Assembly (NCBI GenBank): GCA_029219885.1
Contig: JAQXUH010000048.1
Location: forward strand, 1-37,697
Origin: Eubacteriales bacterium
GTDB lineage: Bacteria; Bacillota; Clostridia; Oscillospirales; Acutalibacteraceae
DNA: 37,697 bases
Direction: 5' to 3'
The position numbers and the translations under genes were made by a program. This document shows positions 1-6,588 of the stretch, piece after piece (position 1 is the stretch's first letter; each line of letters opens with the position of its first letter). Below the pieces are notes generated by a model. That model was not told the DNA's origin, searched no databases, and was given only the letters and a program-made list of their open reading frames with translations.

Positions 1-45
1 GGGGTTCGATGCCCCCGCTGTAATTCAAGTCTGCGGTCGCTGTAA
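1..45 (+). CDS. Possible 3' end of a gene entering from the left
   Basis: Frame 1 is open from the window edge to a TAA at 43-45 and would end a protein with a Cys-Pro-Arg-Cys pair, as in a C-terminal zinc ribbon. Only 14 codons are visible, so neither the reading frame nor a family can be confirmed. A terminator-like hairpin follows 41 bases later, which fits a gene ending here. The same bases also resemble a tRNA T-arm, considered and set aside below. Confidence 0.2.
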   Translation, partial: GVRCPRCNSSLRSL

Positions 46-86
46 CATTTTTATTTTTTATGTTTTGTTATTACGAGAAAGTTAGC

Positions 87-112
87 CACCGATTTTTTAT
101 CGGTGCGGTTTT
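87..112. terminator. Hairpin terminator between convergent units
   Basis: A perfect 7-bp stem, CACCGAT (87-93) with ATCGGTG (99-105), closes a T5 loop and is followed by a short T run (109-112). It lies between a unit arriving from the left and the histidine kinase gene on the minus strand, so it can serve both. Confidence 0.6.
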
Positions 113-138
113 GTCAATTTAGACCGACAAACAATAAT

Positions 139-1173
139 TTACCTTTTTGGCAATGTTACTGTAAATGTTGTTCCTTTGCCGAGTTCACTTTCCACGCTGA
201 CAGTACCTTTACACAAATCGGTAAGCCTTTTGACAATGGAAAGTCCCAAACCGTTACCGCCTGCACTTCTGTTTTTATCCGCCTGATAAAAAGTGTCGAA
301 AACGTGAGGTATATCATCCTGTGCAATTCCGCAGCCTGTATCCTGAATTTTTACTGTAATGTCCTTTTTGTCCTCACTCAAAAATACAGAAATTGAGCCG
401 CCGTTTTCCGTATGCTTAATGGCATTGTCCAGCAGATTTATCCAGATATGCTCCATAAGGTCGGCATTTCCCACATATGTAACAGGTGCTAAATCACCCT
501 TGATTTCGATGTTCTTTTCAAGCCAACCTGTGCTGAGTAGCTGAACGCAGGAACGTAACTGCTCGTCAAGAGAATATGGTTTCGCATCAGGAATAATCTC
601 TGTATTCTCAAATTTTGTAAGGAGTAAAATATTGTTCGTCATTGAAGAAAGCCGCTTTGATTCGTCAATGATTATATCTGTATATTCTTCCTTGTCCTTG
701 TCGGAAACGGATGAATTTTTCAGTATCTTTGCATATCCCAAAATTGATGCAACAGGCGTTTTATACTCGTGAGAAATTATGTTGATGAAATCATTTCTCA
801 TAGTCTCGGTGCTTTCAAGCTCAAGAGCAGTTTTGTTCACCGCTTCCTTTAGCTGTCTTATATGTTTTGTGTCACGCTTGTTTATCTCAAGATGCACATT
901 AAAATCGCCGTCGGCAAATTTCTCAAGTGCATTTATGATATTGTCAAGCGGCTTGAGAAAGTAGAGAGAAATTATAGAATGTGCAATTCCGCCTACAAGA
1001 TTGCATACCGCAAGAATAATTACAGGCAGCCAGATTGACCAGATTGTACCCTCGGGAATCAGCCCCAAATAAACGAATATATAATATATTCCAACTGAAA
1101 GAAGTGTTGTTGCAAGCACTATGATAAATACAATCAGCGATACTAATGTTCTTATTGATTTAAGCTTTTTCAT
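139..1173 (-). CDS. Membrane sensor histidine kinase
   Basis: This is a 344-residue sensor kinase that would autophosphorylate on His and pass phosphate to the regulator encoded just upstream. Two membrane segments lie at about 10-36 and 47-72 with only a very short external loop between them. A HAMP-like linker (73-125) follows, then a HisKA domain with His135 in an SHEYKTP motif. The ATPase domain has an N-box (LLDNAIKH, 247-254), G1 (DTGCGI, 278-283), an F-box (FDTFYQADK) and G2 (GGNGLGLSI, 305-313). The tiny extracytoplasmic loop suggests sensing in or near the membrane, as in BceS-like 'intramembrane' kinases; that comparison is inference. The start overlaps the regulator stop by 14 bases, so the two genes are translationally coupled. 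The signal is unknown. Confidence 0.93.
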   Translation of the reverse strand: MKKLKSIRTLVSLIVFIIVLATTLLSVGIYYIFVYLGLIPEGTIWSIWLPVIILAVCNLVGGIAHSIISLYFLKPLDNIINALEKFADGDFNVHLEINKRDTKHIRQLKEAVNKTALELESTETMRNDFINIISHEYKTPVASILGYAKILKNSSVSDKDKEEYTDIIIDESKRLSSMTNNILLLTKFENTEIIPDAKPYSLDEQLRSCVQLLSTGWLEKNIEIKGDLAPVTYVGNADLMEHIWINLLDNAIKHTENGGSISVFLSEDKKDITVKIQDTGCGIAQDDIPHVFDTFYQADKNRSAGGNGLGLSIVKRLTDLCKGTVSVESELGKGTTFTVTLPKR

Positions 1174-1843
1174 AATCGTTTATTCCCATATATCCGAAAC
1201 CTCGGATAGTCTTAATGCTGAAGTCTTTGTTGTCCTTGAATTTTTCACGAAGTCTGTTGATATGTACCTCAACTGTGTGCTCGTCGCTTTCTGTATCAAA
1301 ATCCCAAATCTCGTCCATTATCTGCCGTTTTGTAAAAAGCTGATTCGGATATGATAAAAGCTTATAGAGCAGTAAAAATTCCTTAGGCGTCAGCTCTACT
1401 TCCTGACCGTCAACCTTTGCTGTGAGAGATGCGTAGTCAAGAACTGTTGAGCCGATTGTCACAACCTTTTCAAAAGCAATTTTTGACCTGCGAAGAAGTG
1501 CTTTAACTCGCCACAAAAGTTCTTCGTCATCAAACGGCTTTGCAAGAAAATCGTCAATGCCTGACAGAAAGCCTTGCTTTTTATCGTTGTGAGATATCTT
1601 TGCCGTAACCATTAATACAGGAATTTCGCAAAGGCCGTCACGCAAGGTTTTTGTAAATTCGTAGCCGTCCATATTAGGCATCATAATGTCAACTACCGCC
1701 AAATCAATGTGGCTGTTTTCCATTACAAGAAGTGCTTCAGCACCGTCACAGGCCGTTTTGCAGTTATATCCTGCCTGAGTGAGAATTGTTTTTATCAAAT
1801 CTCTCATATGCTTGTCATCTTCAGCAATTAAAATATTAAACAT
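1160..1843 (-). CDS. OmpR-family response regulator
   Basis: This is a 227-residue two-domain regulator. The receiver domain has the acidic pair Asp9/Asp10, phospho-acceptor Asp52 (VVDIMMPNMDG), Thr80 and Lys102 (AKPF). The C-terminal half is a winged-helix DNA-binding domain (about 127-222) with the typical ELTPKEFLLLYKL and HTVEVHINRLREK stretches. It is first in a two-gene operon with the kinase. An AGAGGGTG ribosome site precedes the ATG, and a promoter candidate lies at 1872-1900. Targets are unknown. The divergent membrane-protein gene at 1976 is one possible target by position only. Confidence 0.95.
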   Translation of the reverse strand: MFNILIAEDDKHMRDLIKTILTQAGYNCKTACDGAEALLVMENSHIDLAVVDIMMPNMDGYEFTKTLRDGLCEIPVLMVTAKISHNDKKQGFLSGIDDFLAKPFDDEELLWRVKALLRRSKIAFEKVVTIGSTVLDYASLTAKVDGQEVELTPKEFLLLYKLLSYPNQLFTKRQIMDEIWDFDTESDEHTVEVHINRLREKFKDNKDFSIKTIRGFGYMGINDYEKA

Positions 1844-1871
1844 ACTATCACCCTCTTTATCTGTACCTATA

Positions 1872-1900
1872 ATATTAACACCGTTTCAATTAAACCTCAA
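1872..1900 (-). promoter_or_regulatory. Promoter candidate for the two-component operon
   Basis: On the minus strand, TTGAGG (1900-1895) and TAATAT (1877-1872) are separated by 17 bases. The -10 ends about 28 bases before the regulator ATG. Confidence 0.5.
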
Positions 1901-1975
1901 CATTTTTGTGATTTTTGAGTTTGAGTTGAAAAAAGCTTTCTAAAATAATAGTAATAACTTTTGGAGAGGGTAGAA

Positions 1976-2656
1976 ATGACATTGGACAGCCATACGGCAA
2001 AAAGACCGATTTTTACTAAAAGCCGTGAAAATTCGAGAGATGTAATTAAGCTTTATGATTATGATATCAGCCACTTGTGGCTTGCAGGACTTGTTTATGC
2101 TCATATCGGCTATTGGGTGGAAAATCTTTTTCGCTTAGTTTCAAAAGGCATTCTTGATTCGAGAAATCAGCTTTTGCCGTTTCTCTTTTGCTACACCATA
2201 GCAATGTGGGCACTTTATCTCGCTTTGGGCACACCTAAAAAGGCTCGTATCTTTTCAAAACAGCTTTTCACAAAGGATGACAAAAAAACTCAGGTTCTTT
2301 CACAACTTTACTATTTCGTTGTAGTATTTCTCTTTGTATTTTTCGGCGAAATTGTTGTGGGCACTTTGTTTGAAAAAATCTCGGGCATTCAGCTTTGGAA
2401 CTATAACGGTATTCCTCTTCACGTTACTCAGTATACAAGTGTTCCCACCTGTACCGCACTTTCCGCAGGCGTTATAGTGCTTATGGAATATTTCTTTACT
2501 CCGCTGATGAAAAAGATACAGAAAATCCCGTATGATATTTTGCTGAAAATTGATTATATCGCAGGTGCACTTATCGTTGCCGATTGGCTGATAATGATGA
2601 TTTCTATCAATGTTTTCAAAACTGCTCCTGCCTATTGGTCAATTAACTTCAGGTAA
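1976..2656 (+). CDS. Multi-spanning membrane protein, CmpB-like putative ABC transporter family
   Basis: This is a 226-residue hydrophobic protein with about five or six membrane segments. The stretch from GEIVVGTLFEKISG to the LWNY motif matches, as far as I recall, the signature of the 'putative ABC transporter permease' family (PF06541-like, E-x3-G-x3-E-x-W-x-Y). I chose the ATG at 1976 because GGAGAGGG (1963-1970) lies 5 bases upstream. An in-frame TTG at 1961 lies within and just before that ribosome site. No ATPase partner is nearby, so the transport role implied by the family name is unproven. A gene for a related protein lies convergently just downstream at 2699-3070. The gene is divergent from the two-component operon and could be its target. 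Confidence 0.7.
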   Translation: MTLDSHTAKRPIFTKSRENSRDVIKLYDYDISHLWLAGLVYAHIGYWVENLFRLVSKGILDSRNQLLPFLFCYTIAMWALYLALGTPKKARIFSKQLFTKDDKKTQVLSQLYYFVVVFLFVFFGEIVVGTLFEKISGIQLWNYNGIPLHVTQYTSVPTCTALSAGVIVLMEYFFTPLMKKIQKIPYDILLKIDYIAGALIVADWLIMMISINVFKTAPAYWSINFR

Positions 2657-2661
2657 AATTT

Positions 2662-2700
2662 AAAGGCATCGACTTTGAGGTCGGTGCCTTTGTGCGTTTT
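2662..2700. terminator. Hairpin terminator between convergent membrane-protein genes
   Basis: A 12-bp stem, AAAGGCATCGAC (2662-2673) with GTCGGTGCCTTT (2680-2691), with one mismatch-type pair and a 6-base loop. It is A-flanked and T-flanked, so it can act in both directions between the genes ending at 2656 and 2699. Confidence 0.8.
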
Positions 2701-3070
2701 ATCCACTGACCTTTTCCATAACCTTGAATACTGCACCTGACAGGAAAAACCACAAAAGAGAAAACGGCACGCAAATCTGCCCTAAAAAATTAAGTGGTAC
2801 ATTTGAATAGTCCCAAACGTGCTCACGCAGAATAAGATTAAAGGCGATACCGAAAATCAGCTCAACTCCTGTGATAATCAGCATACCTACAAGGCATTTT
2901 GCCCAAAATGGTAAAGCGTAATTTTCATTGATATACAAAAATGTTGAAATGACGATGGCACCGGCGAAGAACATTGAGTAATGAGTTCGTCCTCTCCACA
3001 GAATTTCAAGGAGACAGTAACCGAAACCGCCGATTAATGCGGCAAATAAATAATGATAAAAATTTCTCAT
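2699..3070 (-). CDS. Small multi-spanning membrane protein related to the CmpB-like family
   Basis: This is a 123-residue protein with four predicted membrane helices (about 5-24, 30-48, 57-80 and 95-118). The segment GVELIFGIAFNLILREHVWDY followed by SNVPLNFLGQICVPFSLLW carries the E-x3-G-x-W-D-Y-S-x2-P-x-N-x2-G-x-I/C signature of short 'putative ABC transporter permease' proteins. The related signature in the convergent gene at 1976 suggests the two share a family, although the other is nearly twice as long. It reads divergently from cca, with 61 bases between the two starts. No biochemical role can be assigned from sequence. Confidence 0.7.
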   Translation of the reverse strand: MRNFYHYLFAALIGGFGYCLLEILWRGRTHYSMFFAGAIVISTFLYINENYALPFWAKCLVGMLIITGVELIFGIAFNLILREHVWDYSNVPLNFLGQICVPFSLLWFFLSGAVFKVMEKVSG

Positions 3071-3072
3071 AA

Positions 3073-3101
3073 TTGTATTATCCGCCGATATGTGCTAAAA
3101 T
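3073..3101 (+). promoter_or_regulatory. Promoter candidate for cca
   Basis: TTGTAT (3073-3078), a 17-base spacer, then TAAAAT (3096-3101). The -35 is weak and the -10 is good. It lies 30 bases before the chosen cca ATG. Confidence 0.45.
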
Positions 3102-3131
3102 ATATTTACTAATTTCAGGCAGGTGAAAAAA

Positions 3132-4460
3132 ATGGCATTGTCGGACAAGGCTCAATTTCTTATAGAAATTTTTGAAAAATCAGGATATGAAGCGTATCAG
3201 GTTGGCGGCTGCGTAAGAGATTATCTTATGGAGAGAGTGTGCGACGATGTTGACATAACCACCTCTGCCACTCCTGAAGAAACTGAAAATGTGCTGACGG
3301 AAAACGGCATACGATATATTGAAACAGGCTTGAAGCACGGCACTGTAACGGCTCTTGTTGACGGTGACACCTTTGAAATTACAACTTTTCGCTGTGACGG
3401 AGAATACAAAGACGGCAGGCATCCTGAAAGTGTGTCCTTTATAACAAATCTCAAGGATGATTTATCACGCAGAGATTTTACAATCAACGCAATGGCGTAC
3501 AGTAAAAGAACAGGCCTTGTAGATTTATTCGGCGGAAAAAGTGATATTGATGCGAAAATCATCAGGACTGTGGGAAACGCAGACAAACGCTTTGGCGAGG
3601 ACGCTCTGAGAATTATGAGAGCCATCAGATTTGCATCTGTATTAGGCTTTGAGATAGAGAAAGAAACGAAAGAGGCTGTTTTCAAAAACAAGGAGCTTTT
3701 GAAAAATGTGTCTGCCGAAAGGCTTTTTACGGAGCTTTCAAAACTGCTTATGGGTGATTTTGCCTTTTTTGTTCTTATGGAATACAGAGAGGTAATTGCC
3801 GTAATTATTCCTGAAATTACGCCTTGCTTTGACTATCCCCAGAGGACGGTCTGGCACCTTTACGATGTTTGGGAGCACACCTGCAAGGCAGTTGAGGCTG
3901 TGCCGAAAGATTTAGCTTTAAGGCTTACAATGCTTCTCCACGATATCGGCAAGCCCTTTGTGAGAACTACTGATGAAAAAGGCGTGGACCATTTTAAAGG
4001 ACATCAAAAGGTCAGCGGCGAAATGGCAGAAAAAGTCCTCAGGCGGTTTAAAATTTCCAATGAGTTATATGACCGCATAATGTTTCTTATTCCGATTCAC
4101 GATATGCACATTGGCACAGACAGAAAGCGGATAAAAAAGTGGCTGTCAAAGGTTGGCGAAAAACAGCTCCTCGATTTAGTTCAGGTGAAAAGAGCCGACA
4201 AGCTGGCACAAAATCCGCAGATGACATCAAACGAGCTTGCAAATCTTGATATTACCGAAAAGCTGATACACCAAATAATTGAAGAGGGCGAACCACTTAC
4301 GGTTAAGGACCTTGATATTAACGGCAACGATTTAATGGCTTTAGGATATCACGGCAGAGAAATCGGCGAAAAGCTTAACGAAATTCTCACGGCGGTTATT
4401 GATGAAAAAATTGAAAATAAAAAGTCGGAAATTTTGCAGTATTTAGCTGAAAGCAATTAA
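3132..4460 (+). CDS. cca: CCA-adding tRNA nucleotidyltransferase with HD domain
   Basis: This class II nucleotidyltransferase adds or repairs the 3' CCA of tRNA in the cytoplasm. The polymerase head has GGCVRD (25-30), the catalytic Asp39/Asp41 (DDVDITTSATPEE), RRDFTINAMAY and FGGKSDI. The neck domain has RIMRAIRFASVLGFEIE. An HD phosphohydrolase domain follows (LLHDIGKP, His270/Asp271). The protein has 442 residues, the usual size for HD-containing bacterial enzymes. I prefer the ATG at 3132, with AGGTG (3121-3125) as ribosome site 6 bases upstream, over the in-frame GTG at 3123 that lies inside that site. A poly(A) polymerase of the same superfamily cannot be fully excluded, but the head and neck motifs favour CCA addition. 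Confidence 0.92.
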   Translation: MALSDKAQFLIEIFEKSGYEAYQVGGCVRDYLMERVCDDVDITTSATPEETENVLTENGIRYIETGLKHGTVTALVDGDTFEITTFRCDGEYKDGRHPESVSFITNLKDDLSRRDFTINAMAYSKRTGLVDLFGGKSDIDAKIIRTVGNADKRFGEDALRIMRAIRFASVLGFEIEKETKEAVFKNKELLKNVSAERLFTELSKLLMGDFAFFVLMEYREVIAVIIPEITPCFDYPQRTVWHLYDVWEHTCKAVEAVPKDLALRLTMLLHDIGKPFVRTTDEKGVDHFKGHQKVSGEMAEKVLRRFKISNELYDRIMFLIPIHDMHIGTDRKRIKKWLSKVGEKQLLDLVQVKRADKLAQNPQMTSNELANLDITEKLIHQIIEEGEPLTVKDLDINGNDLMALGYHGREIGEKLNEILTAVIDEKIENKKSEILQYLAESN

Positions 4461-4565
4461 GTGATATACGTATAAACAGCTCTGCACAATGTGGGGGCAG
4501 TTCACTTCAGGGTTGGTGTTTTATTTTGTTAGTGTCTTTAAACAGTTGAGCGAAGTGAAACAACA

Positions 4566-4588
4566 AACCACCCGTTTGACGGGTGGTT
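4566..4588. repeat. Perfect 10-bp palindrome, possible IS200/IS605 or REP-type end
   Basis: AACCACCCGT (4566-4575) pairs with ACGGGTGGTT (4579-4588) around a TTG loop. It is GC-rich in an AT-rich gap (4461-4648) and no T run follows, so it is not an ordinary terminator. From memory, hairpins of the form AACCACC-GGTGGTT preceded by GAAACAAC mark the ends of IS200/IS605 elements and derived REP repeats in Clostridia. No second copy or transposase is visible here. I see no gene in the rest of 4461-4648. Confidence 0.5.
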
Positions 4589-4648
4589 ATGATTGCTCAA
4601 AGTTGGCGTTATACTAAAATATTGTGTCAACCATATAAAGTGCAATTA

Positions 4649-5128
4649 TTAATCTTTTGACTTGATAATTCCGCCAATATAGTATGCTATAAATGATACC
4701 AGAGGATAACAAATTGACACTACTGAGTACACTAATTTTTCCATAATTTCACTTTCATAATAATTGCTTATAATGTTTTCAAGTATAACAATTTCATTAA
4801 AGTTAAATATTTCAAGATAACCTGATGCAATTTCAACAAACAAATTTGATGAATATATATTTTGATAATGCAATGCTGCAATTCCAATCATTATCAATTC
4901 AATGATTAACAAAAAAATTAAATCTCCTTTTGTTAATTTACTTTTTGAAATAAACCCGACCAAGAGAGGAACAACAATAACAAGGAGAACTGGCATAAAA
5001 TCATAAATAACAGGGTGCACATAGGTTTCTTGTAATAAAAATAATGTTACTAAAGCTATAAGGTTTGCAATAAATAGTGATAATATAATAAGCAAAGACT
5101 GTTTAATACTACTTCTTTTTTTGCTCAT
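4649..5128 (-). CDS. Small hypothetical membrane protein
   Basis: This is a 159-residue protein that I do not recognise. It has a positively charged N-terminus (MSKKRSS) and four hydrophobic segments (about 10-32, 41-60, 67-87 and 130-153). The start is placed at 5128 because GGAGAAA lies just upstream, whereas the longer frame (to 5176) has no ribosome site. The gene is clearly AT-richer than its flanks. It sits between a palindromic repeat and a transposase remnant, so it may be accessory DNA. Confidence 0.6.
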   Translation of the reverse strand: MSKKRSSIKQSLLIILSLFIANLIALVTLFLLQETYVHPVIYDFMPVLLVIVVPLLVGFISKSKLTKGDLIFLLIIELIMIGIAALHYQNIYSSNLFVEIASGYLEIFNFNEIVILENIISNYYESEIMEKLVYSVVSICYPLVSFIAYYIGGIIKSKD

Positions 5129-5181
5129 ATAAATTTCTCCGTTCATTAATGTTTTGCTACAAATCCAAAATAGCATAAAAC

Positions 5182-5210
5182 ATTTTAAAAAGCTATAGTT
5201 TTACAAACAA
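5182..5210 (-). promoter_or_regulatory. Promoter candidate for the small membrane protein gene
   Basis: On the minus strand, TTGTTT (5210-5205), a 17-base spacer and TAAAAT (5187-5182). It overlaps the 3' end of the transposase remnant. The -35 is poor. Confidence 0.35.
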
Positions 5211-5876
5211 TTAAGAATAATTTTATAATAATTACGAGATTGAAAATCTCATCATACCAATTCTTTATGGTCTTTAATACTGCAAGACATTCATATACTA
5301 ATCTGAAAGTCTCTTTTATGCTGTAAGCAATTTGTAAGTCTGGAAATGCTCGTAGAAGATAATCTGATTTCTTTTGTTTGCCTTCGTCAAGATTTTCTAT
5401 TGCTCCACCAAGAAGATGCTTAATATTTCTTCTATTGAATCCTTTAAGCATAACGGAATCTTTTACGACAATTCTTTTTTTAACATATTCTAAAAACACA
5501 TTACGCACAGTTTGTTTTGTAATCGAGCATTCTGATACAATTTTTGAATATGTATTATTTAATGCTGATTTTTTAATAGTTTCTCGTAACCTTAAAGTTA
5601 TTCTGTCCTTAGGACATATTAACACATAGTCCACAATAAAAGTAATGCCACAATTATTGCATCTATATCTATCGCCAATAATGTTAATGGCTACTTTTTT
5701 ATCAAAATAATTGGTGTCTCTAACAAATCTATCATATTTACCAAACTTAATGATACTTGTAGCTCCACATTCTACACATTCAAAAGGTGGCTCTTTTAGT
5801 TCTACTGTAAATAAGATGTCGGTACCGTTTTTTCTTTATTGATTGCTTTAAACTCATCTAAACCTAAAAGCAACAC
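5185..5876 (-). pseudogene. Decayed ISL3-family transposase
   Basis: Read on the minus strand, the region first gives LLLGLDEFKAINKE (about 5875-5832). The frame then shifts near 5820-5832 and continues as DILFTVELKEPPFECVECG, with a C-x2-C ... C-x2-C zinc ribbon (ECVECG and RCNNCG). Next comes a helix-turn-helix (SECSITKQTVRNVFLEYVKKR). This is the N-terminal architecture of ISL3 transposases. The text then jumps to a segment resembling the region near the end of the catalytic domain (YLLRAFPDLQIAYSIKETFRLVYE). The DDE core is therefore deleted. The last part is not recognisable and stops at 5185. About 230 codons remain of a family usually around 400. The frameshift and internal deletion make it inactive. 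Confidence 0.8.
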
Positions 5877-5985
5877 AAAAATTAACGCTTACAACATAAA
5901 ACTTGACATTAGAGTATGATTTCACACCATTTTGTTAATTTTACTTATCAATACGAAACTTTACATGTCCAAGAAAAATTAGTTC

Positions 5986-6014
5986 TTTACTTTTTCTTTT
6001 ACTTATGTTATAAT
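5986..6014 (+). promoter_or_regulatory. SigA-type promoter for rpsO
   Basis: TTTACT (5986-5991), 17 bases, then consensus TATAAT (6009-6014). Transcription would start near 6021 and give an rpsO leader of about 107 bases. Confidence 0.7.
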
Positions 6015-6020
6015 CTATCC

Positions 6021-6115
6021 GCTGTAAACGATTTACTCGGATTAGGGTGCAAACTGCGGTGCAGTATCACCTGTCCCTTTTCTGTGTTTTTCGCATTCGG
6101 CAAATAATTTTAAAT
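6021..6115 (+). promoter_or_regulatory. Structured rpsO 5' leader, candidate S15 autoregulatory RNA
   Basis: The leader contains nested pairing: CTGC (6054-6057) with GCAG (6061-6064) inside GGTG (6046-6049) with CACC (6068-6071). AGGG (6044-6047) and CCCT (6075-6078) form an alternative partner set. In several bacteria S15 binds its own leader and represses translation. Leaders differ between lineages. Here autoregulation is inferred only from position and pairing. Confidence 0.4.
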
Positions 6116-6127
6116 GAGGTGAAAATA

Positions 6128-6403
6128 ATGACACAGGCTGAAAAGCAGGCTATCATCAAGGAGTATGCTACTCACGAGAATGACACAGGTTCTCCTGAAG
6201 TACAGATTGCTGTACTTACAACAAGAATCAACGAGCTCACAGAGCACTTGAAGGTTCACAAGAAGGACCACCACTCAAGAAGAGGTCTTCTCAAGATGGT
6301 AGGTCACAGAAGAAATCTTCTTGTATATCTCTACAAGACTGATATCGAAAGATACCGTGCACTTGTTAAGAAGCTCGGCATCCGTGACACTCTTGACAAA
6401 TAA
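6128..6403 (+). CDS. rpsO: 30S ribosomal protein S15
   Basis: This 91-residue protein binds 16S rRNA helices 20-22 in the central domain of the small subunit. It has the family core [22 protein letters not shown] and [21 protein letters not shown], and the usual length. The ATG at 6128 has GAGGTG 6 bases upstream; the longer frame to 6047 runs through the leader RNA. The order rpsO-pnp is widely conserved. Codon use is strongly biased, as expected for a ribosomal protein gene. Confidence 0.98.
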   Translation: MTQAEKQAIIKEYATHENDTGSPEVQIAVLTTRINELTEHLKVHKKDHHSRRGLLKMVGHRRNLLVYLYKTDIERYRALVKKLGIRDTLDK

Positions 6404-6413
6404 TTGTCATTCA

Positions 6414-6460
6414 GGCAGACGATAGATAGAATTACCTATCGTTTGCCTTGTTTACTTTTT
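6414..6460 (+). terminator. rpsO terminator
   Basis: GGCAGACGATAG (6414-6425) pairs with CTATCGTTTGCC (6436-6447), with one G-T pair and a 10-base loop. A T-rich tail follows. It may be partial, allowing read-through to pnp, for which I see no clear separate promoter. Confidence 0.75.
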
Positions 6461-6469
6461 TGTAATTTG

Positions 6470-6550
6470 CAAGAGGGCAGACAATAGTAGTAAATTGAGC
6501 ATATTTCTTTCATTCAAGTGTGCTGAATTTATTACTATTTGCACCTCTTG
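6470..6550 (+). promoter_or_regulatory. Long hairpin in the rpsO-pnp spacer, possible double-strand RNase site
   Basis: CAAGAGG (6470-6476) pairs with CCTCTTG (6544-6550), GCA (6477-6479) with TGC (6540-6542), and the 14-base block 6483-6496 with 6526-6539 (one G-T pair). AGCA (6498-6501) pairs with TGCT (6521-6524). This gives an almost continuous stem of about 28 bp ending 38 bases before pnp. In E. coli a comparable stem upstream of pnp is cut by RNase III and mediates PNPase autoregulation. The parallel here is inference. Confidence 0.65.
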
Positions 6551-6588
6551 TGATTAAATAAAATATTTAGAAATGAGGTACAAATTTT

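Noticed and set aside
1-24. GGGG-TTCGATG-CCCC resembling a tRNA T-arm at the window edge
   Set aside because: The 5' two thirds would be off the window, the loop ends in G where a pyrimidine is normal, and no CCA or matching acceptor strand can be seen. A reading frame with a C-x2-C pair covers the same bases.
1915-1952. Plus-strand promoter before the membrane-protein gene at 1976
   Set aside because: TTGAGT boxes are 14 or 20 bases from TAAAAT; neither spacing is convincing.
4618-4632. TTGTGTCAA at 4622-4630, also seen at 32232-32240
   Set aside because: A single 9-base coincidence without a matching inverted arm near the first site; not enough to call a repeat family.
5916-6107. 63-codon plus-strand ORF upstream of rpsO
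   Set aside because: It runs across the rpsO promoter and leader RNA, has no ribosome site and shows no protein-like composition.
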